Assembly: GCA_963969495.1 (NCBI GenBank)
Contig: OZ018326.1
Span: forward strand, 153,388,306-153,452,305
DNA length: 64,000 bases
From: Ceratothoa steindachneri
Taxonomy: Eukaryota; Arthropoda; Malacostraca; Isopoda; Cymothoidae
Direction of reading: 5' to 3'
A program made the position numbers and the translations under genes. The notes beneath the pieces are model-generated. The model was not told the origin of the DNA and ran no database searches. It saw nothing but the letters and a program-made list of their open reading frames with translations. Numbering within the stretch: the stretch's first letter is position 1; every line of letters starts with the position of its first letter. This document shows, in pieces, positions 55,798 through 64,000 of the stretch.

Positions 55798-55912
55798 CTT
55801 TGAGGAATATAGAACATATCAGAAACAACTGGTTTTTGAAGCCTTCCTCTGTAGACGGGCCAAAGGCCGCTCAAAATTCGAAACAAAGAGCTCTTTCCGC
55901 ATCCATTTGGCC
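55798..55912 (-). CDS. ABCD-family transporter, exon with Walker A
   Basis: A 115-base exon (GTTTTTCAG acceptor, AG|GTAGCC donor). With one base from the previous exon it reads [20 protein letters not shown], the Walker A (P-loop) that binds ATP phosphates, then YRGRLQKP and DMFYIPQ, whose Gln is the Q-loop. [12 protein letters not shown] and L-W-P are ABCD hallmarks. It joins in frame to 56052-56180 upstream and 53435-53665 downstream. Confidence 0.95.
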
Positions 55913-56051
55913 CTGAAAAACAAAGAGAGCAACTAAGGAGCCCCTTATGAGATCTTAGACACAAGGCACTTCTTCATACATTTCAAACTAAAAACTACAC
56001 TTCCAATGTTGTCCTCGCCCCTCCTCAACATAAAATGCGAAGTCTCTTTAC

Positions 56052-56180
56052 CTGAAATAAGGAGGTGCATGGCAGGGGTGACAGTCATTGATAAAGATGG
56101 TACAATAATATCTGTGTTTGGAGTTACAATGGGGACATCATCAAGTATGATCGTTCCATCGTGGCTCTCAGTCACATCTC
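56052..56180 (-). CDS. ABCD-family transporter, first exon seen (start of nucleotide-binding domain)
   Basis: A 129-base exon (TCTCTCTAG acceptor, CAG|GTAAAG donor). It reads DVTESHDGTIILDDVPIVTP, then NTDIIVPSLSMTVTPAMHLLI and ends in SG with the next exon. V-P-I-V-T-P-N is the conserved start of the ABCD nucleotide-binding domain. ABCD proteins move very-long-chain or branched acyl-CoAs into peroxisomes as dimers of half-transporters. The membrane domain, encoded by earlier exons, lies upstream, beyond the transposons at 56.3-64 kb or outside the window. Confidence 0.94.
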
Positions 56181-56280
56181 CTAGAGAGAGAAAAAATAAA
56201 TAAATAAAAAGGTATACAATCCCAGTTAAGGACCACTAGCCTGGAAGATGAACCAGGTTTTGATCCTGCAACTGATAAGC

Positions 56281-56312
56281 TTATATATATTATATATATA
56301 TATATATATATT
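56281..56312. repeat. short (TA)n run
   Basis: About 15 TA units with one break, at the left border of the Penelope-like element; similar TA runs at 58549-58564 and 59473-59498. It lies only 100 bp from the ABCD exon. Confidence 0.95.
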
Positions 56313-56347
56313 AGTGATGGAGTCGTTCCTTGGGAACCTTATTCGTA

Positions 56348-56861
56348 GCAGGAATATGAAGACATATGCGATGGTTTTGAACATTTAATTTTCCGGATGT
56401 TTCGGTCATTGACGATGACCATCATCGGCGAATTCTAAATACAAAAAATTATTTTTATAAGAATAACTAAACACAGAAATAAAAAACATTACAGGAGTCA
56501 AAAATGATAACCGAAAGCAAGAAGTTAAAATGAAATATATAATCTTAAACAGTTGAAAGCAAATTGGTGAAAATCTATTAATAAGAAATTGATGTAATAT
56601 CTTAAAAAATAACTAAATTAAATGACTATCGAAATACAAAAATTATAAACTATAGCAATAAAGTCGAAAACAAGGCATGAAGAAATCGATTAATAAGACT
56701 GAGAAAAAAAAGATTAAATAATCCCATGAGCAGAAAATATGAATAATAAACATGAATCAAGCGGAATACAAAAAATTCACTATAAACCACAGCAAGAGAG
56801 AATAATATGGGCAGGGCGAACAATCAAAAATAAGTTAGATCAGGGGGTATGTAATCGAAGC
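56348..56861 (-). repeat. left inverted arm of the Penelope-like element
   Basis: Reverse complement of 57999-58550 with scattered substitutions and short gaps (514 against 552 bases). It contains the degenerate hammerhead-like motif at 56396-56430. Confidence 0.9.
56396..56430 (-). ncRNA. degenerate hammerhead-like motif (left arm)
   Basis: On the - strand, CCGATGA (for CTGATGA), a stem GGTCAT/ATGACC and GAAAC. The first core box has one change (T to C), which should abolish cleavage if this is a hammerhead. Confidence 0.5.
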
Positions 56862-56867
56862 GGACAT

Positions 56868-57664
56868 CCAGTGACTGTTTCAAAAGTTGGTTCTAAATTT
56901 AACACATCCGTTTACAGGAAACCTACTACCACCAAACTTGGCACCCACTTCTTTAGTTGTACTCCTACTAATTTCAAACATTCTGCCATCATAAACAGTA
57001 TACACAGAGCTTATAAAATCAGCTCAAATTGGATTCACTTTCATTCCAAAATAGAATATCTTAGGAGCTTTTTTCATTTTAATTTTTCCCAGACCATCTT
57101 TTTGACAGACTTACTTCCAATTTCTTATTTAAAATGTTCTCTCGCAAAACCCCTCTAATATCTGTCCCCAAACAAAAACTATTCTTAAAACTGCCTTATC
57201 TTCCACTTGACACAAAATTCAACAAAGCTTTACTCTCGACTCTTAATAAATACTTTCCCCAATGCAAGTTTCTCCAAATTAATTCTAATCCTCTTGCTGC
57301 CTATACTTTCCTTCGACACAAAGAATCACTCCCATTATGCCTGCGTTCCTCCATCATTTATCAATTCACTTGTGCGACCTGCCAAAGTTGCTATGTAGGC
57401 CAAACAAGTCTACAATTAAGATGTAGAATCGCTAAGCATATCGGAGTATCATACAGAACCAACATTCCCATCTCCAAACCCGAACACTCCTCTATACGAG
57501 AACATTCACTAAAACTTAACCACCCGCTTGATCCTGATTCCTTTAGTATACTCTCTTCTGCCTCCTCTTCTTTAAGTTTAAAAATTCTTGAATCTCTTTA
57601 CATCAAACAAATTAACCCGGAACTCAATGATTATTCATCATCCCTTAAATTATTCACTATATAG
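56868..57664 (+). pseudogene. Penelope-like RT end plus GIY-YIG endonuclease
   Basis: Two overlapping frames. The first (to 57158) reads FNTSVYRKPTTTKLGTHFFS, then SIHRAYKISSNWIHFHSKIE and YLRSFFHFN, the C-terminal end of Penelope-type RT. The second (57134-57664) reads LPYLPLDTKFNKAL-like linker, then CATCQSCYVGQTSLQLRCRI (G-I-Y...Y-V-G-Q/R-T core with a C-x2-C in front), IREHSLKLNHP and LKILESLYIKQINPELN (the E of the GIY-YIG fold). The RT active site is missing through 5' truncation; the overlap of the frames shows a frameshift. Confidence 0.9.
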
Positions 57665-57998
57665 ACAAATGTATAACCAACCACATCCCCCTTAATAGTT
57701 TTCTTTTTGCCTAATTCTGTCCGTAATATCAGTTGTTACTCCCAGCTTCACCGTTATAAGGTTAATACTCGTGCAGAGAAATTTTTATTTCTATTTTAGT
57801 TTGTCCCATTAATATCTAAACGATCTGGTTTATTATTGACTTTTCCTTAATTTGATGTTTTAGTCGTCCTTTTGACCCCTCCATTATTGATTATTTACTA
57901 TTTAAACTTTTGTGCCTTGGTCTACTCGTATTATTTAATGTTCAATCACTTAAAATTTAACAATTGAATTACTTGCTTCGCTCCATTTATTAATATCT

Positions 57999-58550
57999 GC
58001 TTCGATTACATACCCCCTGATCTAACTTATTTTCGATTGTTCGCCCTGCCCATATAATTCTCTCTTGCTGTGGTTTATAGTGAATTTTTTGTATTCCGCT
58101 TGAATCATGTTTATTATTCATATTTGCTGCTCATGGGATTATTTAATCTTCTTTTTTTTCTCAGTCTTATCAATCGATTTCTTCATGCCTTGCTTTCGAC
58201 TCTATTGCTATAGTTTATAATTTTTGTATTTTGATAGTCATTTATTATGCATATTTTAAACTTGTGGGATTATTATTTAATTTAGTTATTTTTTAAGATA
58301 TTACATCAATTTCTTATTAATAGATTTTCTCCAATTTGCTTTCAACTGTTTAAGATTATATATTTCATTTTAACTTCTTGCTTTCGGTTATCATTTTTGA
58401 CTGCTGTAATGTTTTTATTTCTGTGTTTAGTTATTCTTATAAAAATAATTTTTTGTATTTAGAATTTGCTGATGATGGTCATCGTCAATGACCGAAACGT
58501 CGGGGAAAATTAAATGTTCAAAACCATCGCATATGTCTTCATATTCCTGC
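57999..58550 (+). repeat. right inverted arm of the Penelope-like element
   Basis: AT-rich 3' region of the element; partner of 56348-56861. Between the stop of the endonuclease frame (57661-57663) and this arm lie about 335 bases of 3' UTR-like DNA. Confidence 0.9.
58462..58515 (+). ncRNA. hammerhead-ribozyme-like motif (right arm)
   Basis: CTGATGA (58469-58475), a hairpin GGTCAT / CGTCA / ATGACC (58477-58493), then GAAAC (58494-58498) and GTC. Flanking AATTTG and AAAATT could form a weak stem I. Penelope-like elements have been reported to carry hammerhead ribozymes. One extra U sits between CUGAUGA and the stem, and stem III would be minimal, so activity is uncertain. Confidence 0.55.
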
Positions 58551-58566
58551 TATATATATATATACA

Positions 58567-59472
58567 CGAGGGGCGGTTAATAAGTTTTGCAATTCGGATA
58601 TAAGGAAACGAAATATGAGGAAAAGTGTTTTATTATTTTTCAATATAACTACCCTCGACTTCAATGCACTTGCGCCACTTGTCCCTGAGGCTTCGAATTT
58701 CCGACAACCAGAAAGCTCCCGACTGCTGTTCAAACCACTCCTGGACGGCGAGCTGGACATCTTCATCGTCCCCAAACCAGCGTCCACGCAGTGCAGCCTT
58801 GAGCTGGCGAAATAAAAAGTAATCGCTATAGGACAGATCTGGACTGTAGGGGAGATGGTTGAGCTCCTCGAATCCGCACTCATGCAGGGCAGCTTGTGCA
58901 AATCTGGCCTTGTGGACTTTGACGACGTTGAAGTCGATCATGGGGCGTGAGGTTTCTAGGGACCCAACGGGCAGAGACCTTGGTCATAGCCAAATTGTCG
59001 TGGATGATGTTGATAACACTTCCATGTGATATTCCAAGTTCTTGCTCGATTTCTTCGACTTTCACCCACCGATTTTCGAGGATCATCCTCTCCACACCGT
59101 CCACATTGTCCTGGATGGGGGTCATCTTCAAGGGACTCATGACCATGGCGGAACTCCCTATTCCAGCGAGCAATGGTTGCATAGGAAGGGGCGGTGTCGG
59201 TGTACAATGCAACCATGCGTTTATGGATCTCTTTTGCATTCTTGCCTTCCTTGGTCAAAAATTTGATCACTGCGCGGTGCTCAACCTTCTCCATTGTTGA
59301 AAAATTTGTGACTGATGATCTGCGATCAGCTACTGCATCTTAAATAGACGAGGCAGGAGCATGCGGCTGCAGGTCCTGACTTGTCATAACTTGTCCTAAC
59401 ACCCCCACAAACAGCCATCCCCCTTCCTCTGTTTTGCCCTACCGATTCGCAAAACTTATTGACTGCCCCTCG
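58567..59472 (-). mobile_element. mariner copy 1 (906 bp, catalytic centre deleted)
   Basis: Terminal inverted repeats CGAGGGGCGGTTAATAAG (58567) and, in reverse, CGAGGGGCAGTCAATAAG (59472) continue to about 30 bases. The insertion lies in a TA repeat, consistent with TA target-site use. It is nested at the right edge of the Penelope-like element. The - strand encodes pieces of a DD34D transposase. Confidence 0.92.
58636..59294 (-). pseudogene. mariner transposase, N- and C-terminal parts
   Basis: Start MEKVEHRAVIKFLTKEGKNA with the first helix-turn-helix, then NREFRHGHESLEDDPHPG, a frameshift, and ILENRWVKVEEIEQELGISH (second helix-turn-helix), SARWVPRNLTPHD. A deletion follows, and the frame resumes at VHKARFAQAALHECGFEELN, YSPDLSYSDYFLF (third catalytic Asp region, A-P changed to S-Y) and the end EGSYIEK. 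The first and second catalytic Asp regions are gone. Confidence 0.92.
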
Positions 59473-59675
59473 TATATATATATATATATATATATATACA
59501 ATTAATAAAGCACAAAAATGAAACAAGCAAAGAGACCAAAGAAATAAAACAGGATGAAGCAGGAGGCACCCTCAAGTGTTGGGTAATGCCTGCCAACACC
59601 AGAAGAACACCCCCGACACCAAATAGATTCAAATTAAATAAGTCTGAGTCGTCAAATTTGTCTGTATGCATGCAT
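59473..59675. other. spacer between mariner copy 1 and LINE copy H
   Basis: A (TA)n run (59473-59498), then A-rich DNA without recognisable content. Confidence 0.5.
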
Positions 59676-60179
59676 GAACTCGTCCCTAGTACAAGGGACA
59701 AGCGGTAGCGACCACCCCCTCGTTCCAGTACTAGGAGGTAAAGTGCGCAAAATCACCCAGATTGGGAAATTCAATAAGAATGTGCCGAACAGTCTGGGGG
59801 ACAATGCAGTCGTCACAATAAAGTGCAGGCAACCACTCCATCAAATGGGGGTGCATCGCGCGAGTGTGTCCAATTCGAAGAATAAAAAGCGACCTGGAGC
59901 CGTCGCGGCAGGGTAGGGGGCGGTCCATGGGAACAGTTGCGGCGCAATGGCACGAAACTTTAAGTCCCCCTCGACCGTCTCCCATCTTCTTTGCCAAGCA
60001 GCCCGGAGAGCTGCCCATATGCCTGCAATAGTCTCATCCACTGACCTGAACTCGACTGGAACAGAGAAACAGTAATTTCTTGAAATGCAAACCACCACGC
60101 CGGCTTCAATCATCCCTAAGTGGTTTTTCAGGTAGCAGTGGCCCAGAAAATGATAGTTGAATGGGAAAGTGATCACGAA

Positions 60180-60775
60180 CATGGGTCATCGACCACCTAC
60201 CATCCAAAATCAGGCTGTGCTTCCGCAGAGCACAGGGATAAATCGAGGCAGGAAAATGAAGCAGTTCTCGGGCAATGATGCGTAAACTCCTCCAAAATTA
60301 GGACACTTATCTCTAGCTTGTCGATAAGGTCGGCAAGCACCTGGCCCCTGGGATTGATTGTGTAGGCTCCCCAGAGGGAGTCTCTACTGTTCAAATACTC
60401 GTGCAGGAGAAAGGGCCTTGGTAACCATACTAAGATGCGGAGGGAATATCGCTGCTTTGAAGTCTGTTGATGGTGGAATGTACGCAGAAATTACAGTATA
60501 ACTCCTATCCAGGTGTAGAAGCACTGCAACTACCTGAAAGGAGGTTTTAAAAGCAAGAGAATAATGGAGACATCATGCTGGGTGTAAGTCGAGTATTCTC
60601 CTGCCCAGCACCCATTCCGTGGTGCTGGGGTCACAAAACTTATACCCCGGGAGGGTGGGCAGTGGGCACACGCCCGTGCCCACCATGGTCTCGTGCAAGA
60701 AGATCGATAACGGGGAACAGAAAACGAGCCCCCGCAGCTCTTCCCAGTTTCCCGGGAGTCTACAGAAATTCAAAT
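60180..60775 (-). pseudogene. endonuclease of LINE copy H
   Basis: Pieces in order: NFCRLPGNWEELRGLVFCSP, IFLHETMVGTGVCPLP (Glu), YTVISAYIPPSTDFK in a shifted frame near 60470, NSRDSLWGAYTINPRGQVLA (the G-D-x-N box reduced to N-S-R-D), LILEEFTHHCPRTASFSCLD and, shifted, ...MFVITFPFNYHFLG (S-D-H changed). Not active. Confidence 0.85.
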
Positions 60776-60839
60776 GAAGGACTATGCCCTCCAGGTCTAG
60801 CTCGGAGATGAGGGAGCCCTCATTGGAATGTCCGTACGC

Positions 60840-62073
60840 TTCCCGGAGGCAGAGCTCCGGGCGCTGTTGACTTCAAAGTCTTATCGGAGGAGATGAGGCT
60901 CACTATACGAGTTTTTCCTTCATCTGTCTCTAAACCTTTGGTGGGCGGGGCGACTTCGAGGCAGTAGTCTCTCCTTTGGAGAGGCCTGCGTCCCCGAGTC
61001 ACTCAGTCCAGCCTAGAGTGGGGGCGTAGGGGGGTGAAGCTTCTTTGATGTTGTACTCCTTTTAGGGGACACCTTTAGGAACCCAGAAGACGACCTCCTG
61101 TGAGTCCGGGCAGTTTCGCCTTTCGGGAAAGTCACACTGGGGGATGGGGAGCCTGGTTTTAGTTGAGACTGGATGTGAACCCTTTATGCCACCAGCTCTA
61201 CCAGGGGTGTTTTGGGGGTGGGTAGAACCCGCAGAAGGATTCCGAATGGGCGGGGAAGGAACTGCGCTCGTATGTCTGAAGGAGCCAGAAGCAGAGGGCG
61301 TTTTTTTAAATATTGAACTACAAGATGTCCTAGGTAGTGATGGGCGCGGCAGGACCAAGTCTATAGCCTCGCGAAAAGAGACGATCCACAGAATGAACGG
61401 CCAGGATTTCCTTCTTCAGTAGATACGCGGCTGATTGCTCCGAGGTAACAAGGTGGGGCTCTCTGCAATTGACTCATTTATTTTCTAATCACATGCTCGA
61501 CCGTGACTGCACCTTCGTCAGTTAGCTCGTCGGTGATATCTTCTAAGGAATAGTCCACGAGTTCCATCCAATAAACTACTACTTTCACGAAATTCATGGT
61601 AAAGTGAGGCATCACAATCACCGGCGAGGGAGCCAGTGAATGTCCGAAGGACACTAATCATGGCAGCTTAGGAAGGGTCAGACGCATTGGCCAGAAGGTT
61701 CCTGTGTGAGAAAATGGTCAGCTTTGGCTCTCTACCAGTAAGACTAACTAAATCTCTCCTTTGAGGAGCATGTACCATTTAGCGGGCTCCTGAGAAAGCA
61801 AAGTGGAACGCACCGCAAATGGAGTTGCCCAAAGACAACTCTACAAAAGGTGTTAGGGAAACCCCCCCCCCCCGAACCAATCAAAAATGGAGCGGGAGAA
61901 ACGACCTCTCTGTTAGAAGAATTTTGGAGGGGCTGCTGAGAAAGCAGATGGGCAGCAACTTCCATCACAGAGGTGGAGCTGGCCAGGGATGGCTCTGAAG
62001 ATAGCAAAGGACAAAACCCCTTTGCCAGAGTCAGAAGGTTGGGAAGCACTACAACTTGCCACAGCCACATCAT
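60840..62073 (-). pseudogene. ORF1 (gag-like) of LINE copy H
   Basis: The zinc-knuckle area near 61370-61470 is degraded (VNCREPHLVTSEQSAAYL with KKEILAVHSVDRLFS). The tail (61358-61062) reads SYIF/SSIFKKTPSASGSF and Pro/Ser-rich. The N-terminal piece 62073-61744 contains LTLAKGFCPLLSSEPSLASS, matching copy G at 49900-49990. Confidence 0.75.
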
Positions 62074-62075
62074 AG

Positions 62076-62665
62076 AGTTAAATTCAACCCAGTGATAAGG
62101 CTTCCCTATTTGTACTCAGGCTGGGAGAACGTGTGACCCCTACAGGTACCAAGTGTAGCAGACTACACAGGATAGTAGATGTGAGCAAAAGGAGAAGCTA
62201 CGCTGAGGCCAGACAGAGCACTGAGACCCACCAGCATGTCAGCCAAGAAAACACATTGCTGTGTCCCCTTATGGGGGCAAATGAGGGGGAGGGTGCCGTT
62301 TGCAAAGGTAGTTTAACAATCTCACTTTGCCTTCCTGCCTGATACCAATCAGAAGATTGTATGCTGGCTGAAACTGAACCAGATGGCTGCTCTTACACAA
62401 ATATCAGATACCTTGAATATTTTAGGGACTGTACAGTTACCGAAATTAGTCGTCATATTTTCAAAATATTGTGGACAAGGTTAAGTTATCTATGAGATAC
62501 TTATTTATATTTATATAAACCCTCAAATAATTTTGGATGATTGCCACTAAGCTTTACTGTGTTGCCAAGTAATATCTTCTTTTTTTTTCATAACATTAGG
62601 TTGGAAAAATGATTATAGGTATAAAAATATAAAATAGCTAAATGTTAATTCAAATATTCTTTTTA
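62076..62665. other. unassigned DNA between LINE copy H and mariner copy 2
   Basis: No recognisable gene. The first half may be more of the LINE 5' region, the second half is AT-rich. No ABCD exon was found here on the - strand. Confidence 0.4.
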
Positions 62666-62667
62666 TA

Positions 62668-63410
62668 CGAGGGGGGGTCAATAAGTTTTGCAATTCGGAT
62701 ATAAGGAAACGAGATATGAGAAAAAGCGTTTTATTATTTTTCAATATAACTACCCTCGACTTCAATGCACTCGCGCCACTTGTCCCTGAGGCTTTGAATT
62801 CCCGACAACCAGAAAGCTCCCGACTGCTGTTCAATGCACTCCTGGACGGCGGGCGGGACATCTTCATCGTCTCCAAACCGGCGTCCACGCAGTGCAGCCT
62901 TGAGCTGGCGGAATAAAAAGTAGTCGCTAGGGGCCAGATCTAGACTGTAGGGGGAAAGGTTGAACTCCTCGAATCCGCACTCACGCAGGGCAGCTTGTGC
63001 AACTCTGGCCTTGTGGACAGGGGCATTGTCGTGGAGGAGCAGGACACCGCGTGTCAACTTGCCGCGCCGCTTCTGACGGATGCACTTCTTCAACCCAGCC
63101 AGTTCCTCGGCATAATATTGGCCTGTGATGGTCCTTCCACGAGGCGCATAGTCAACCATAAACACTCCCTCAGAATCCCAGAAGATGGTGGCCATGATCT
63201 TCCCGGCTGAGGGTTAGGTCCGGAACGTGATGGGGGTTTGAGAGCCCCTGTGCTTCCAGTAGCTGATCTGCGATCATCTACTGCTTCTTAAATAGACGAG
63301 GCAGGAGCGTGCGGCTGCAGGTCATAACTTGTCCTAACACCCCCACAAACAGCCATTGCCCTTCCTCTGTTTTGCCCTACCGATTCGCAAAACTTATTGA
63401 CCGCCCCTTG
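62668..63410 (-). mobile_element. mariner copy 2 (743 bp, N-terminal half deleted)
   Basis: Ends CGAGGGGGGGTCAATAAG (62668) and, in reverse, CAAGGGGCGGTCAATAAG (63410), each flanked by TA (62666-62667 and 63411-63412), a clean TA target-site duplication. It belongs to the same family as copy 1; the internal coding parts are close to 90 percent alike by eye. Confidence 0.94.
62737..63235 (-). pseudogene. mariner transposase, C-terminal catalytic half
   Basis: Starts abruptly after the promoter side with GSQTPITFRT, a stop, then PSAGKIMATIFWDSEGVFMV, VLLLHDNAPVHKARVAQAAL (second catalytic Asp, H-D-N-A-P), YSLDLAPSDYFLF (third Asp). There are exactly 34 residues between these two Asp, the DD34D spacing of mariner, and the end is again EGSYIEK. 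The DNA-binding half and the first catalytic Asp are missing. Confidence 0.93.
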
Positions 63411-63412
63411 TA

Positions 63413-64000
63413 TTAATGATTAAAAATTAAATATAGAAAGTTAATTAAGTTAAAGAAATTAAAAATTGGTAATCCTGTTTTAAAGAAACAAAACAGTTTC
63501 AAAATATTTTGACAATATTGCATGAAATACCACAAAAGTTAAAAAATTCACTAAATTTAATTCATTTTATTGCTAAATGTCCTCCCTATTTTATAAATAT
63601 ACACAAAATACTCATCAAATAATAATATAGTAATTGTTACTCTTAAGGAAACTCAGCATAAAATGGTACACGACTAATTGTGGTGACTGTACATAAGAAT
63701 TTATCTAGTTAACCTTAAATTCTGCATACCATTATTTTGGCTATGAGTTGGAATTCTACTTGTTTGGGAATGTAATCGTAATCTGGTCATAAACATTCCT
63801 TTCTTAGTGATCAAGCTCTATCCTTACCTCACTCCTTTATACATTAGACTGCCATTAACATCAATACCCCCTTCTCCCTACCTTCATTTGCCAACCGGTT
63901 GCCTCATGGTTCTCAACCATTACTTTGAATGCCAAGAAATCCAGACAAGCACACTGGCCATATCCTTGCAGAAAATACAAGCCACATACCTCGTTCAAAC
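63413..64000. other. unassigned DNA at the right end
   Basis: AT-rich, no gene seen. It should be intron or 5' flank of the ABCD gene. The last bases on the - strand (AACGAG|GTATGTGG) look like a splice donor, so an ABCD exon could begin just outside the window, but 11 bases are too few to tell. Confidence 0.35.

Larger units (their letters stand above)
56313..58550 (+). mobile_element. Penelope-like element with long inverted arms
   Basis: A 0.8 kb coding part with the RT end and a GIY-YIG endonuclease (+ strand) is flanked by inverted arms: left 56348-56861, right 57999-58550. They match in reverse complement over nearly their whole length, from GCAGGAATATGAAGACATAT at the outer side to TCAGGGGGTATGTAATCGAA at the inner side. 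Penelope-like elements are known for 5' truncation and for partial inverted copies of their 3' region at the 5' end, and that is what is seen. It is embedded in TA repeats and inserted upstream of an ABCD exon, on the opposite strand. Confidence 0.88.
59676..62075 (-). mobile_element. LINE family 1, copy H (RT deleted)
   Basis: On the - strand: ORF1 pieces (62075-60840), endonuclease (60770-60180), then a jump near 60050 to the region after RNase H with AALRAAWQRRWETVEGDLKF, RIGHTRAMHPHLMEWLPALY and CDDCIVPQTVRHILIEFPN, stopping at the V-L-G-T-S block (59676). RT, RNase H core and 3' UTR are missing. It is upstream of the ABCD exons and in the same direction. Confidence 0.83.

Noticed and set aside
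63989..64000. A terminal ABCD exon on the - strand ending AACGAG before a GTATGT donor
   Set aside because: Only 11 coding bases would be inside the window, too few to identify.

Overview
The window looks like nuclear DNA of an animal, most probably an arthropod and perhaps a crustacean. The evidence is spliced host exons with GT/AG borders, two metazoan housekeeping or signalling genes, and very dense, mostly decayed retrotransposons of arthropod-type clades (RNase H-bearing I-like LINEs, a Penelope-like element, Gypsy, mariner DD34D). No bacterial-style operons, Shine-Dalgarno sites or CRISPR arrays are present. The species cannot be fixed from the sequence.

Two host genes can be recovered by joining exons that are too short to stand out as ORFs. 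On the + strand, four exons (4369-4497, 9653-9810, 10175-10310, 14928-15008, the last with a stop codon) encode the end of a receptor-type protein tyrosine phosphatase, apparently a catalytically dead D2 domain. On the - strand, five exons (56180 down to 51357) encode the nucleotide-binding domain of a peroxisomal ABC half-transporter of subfamily D (ABCD/ALD type). All joins keep the reading frame. The genes converge, and about 36 kb of transposon debris lies between their 3' ends. Both genes continue beyond what is seen: the 5' exons of each lie outside the window or were not found, and the last ABCD exon was not located.

Layout. 1-3234: LINE family 1 copy A. 3.2-15 kb: phosphatase gene whose introns hold family 1 copies B, C and D, a nested 0.45 kb repeat, a decayed second type of LINE and a family 3 LINE. 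16.4-20.6 kb: family 1 copy E. 21-38 kb: a Gypsy RNase H fragment, a solo LTR split by a nearly full-length LINE (family 2, 23283-30193, with a 12-bp target-site duplication), a minisatellite, then a Gypsy element with both LTRs (32173-37607). 38-42 kb: mostly unassigned DNA with one piggyBac-like MITE. 41.9-50 kb: family 1 copies F (the longest, about 6.1 kb) and G on the - strand. 50-56.2 kb: ABCD exons with repeat-filled introns. 56.3-58.55 kb: a Penelope-like element with long inverted arms, each carrying a hammerhead-ribozyme-like motif. 58.6-64 kb: two differently deleted mariner copies around family 1 copy H.

Almost every element is broken by stops, frameshifts or internal deletions. 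The best-preserved mobile ORF is the 512-codon reverse transcriptase of the family 2 LINE. All family 1 copies in or next to a host gene run in the same direction as that gene.
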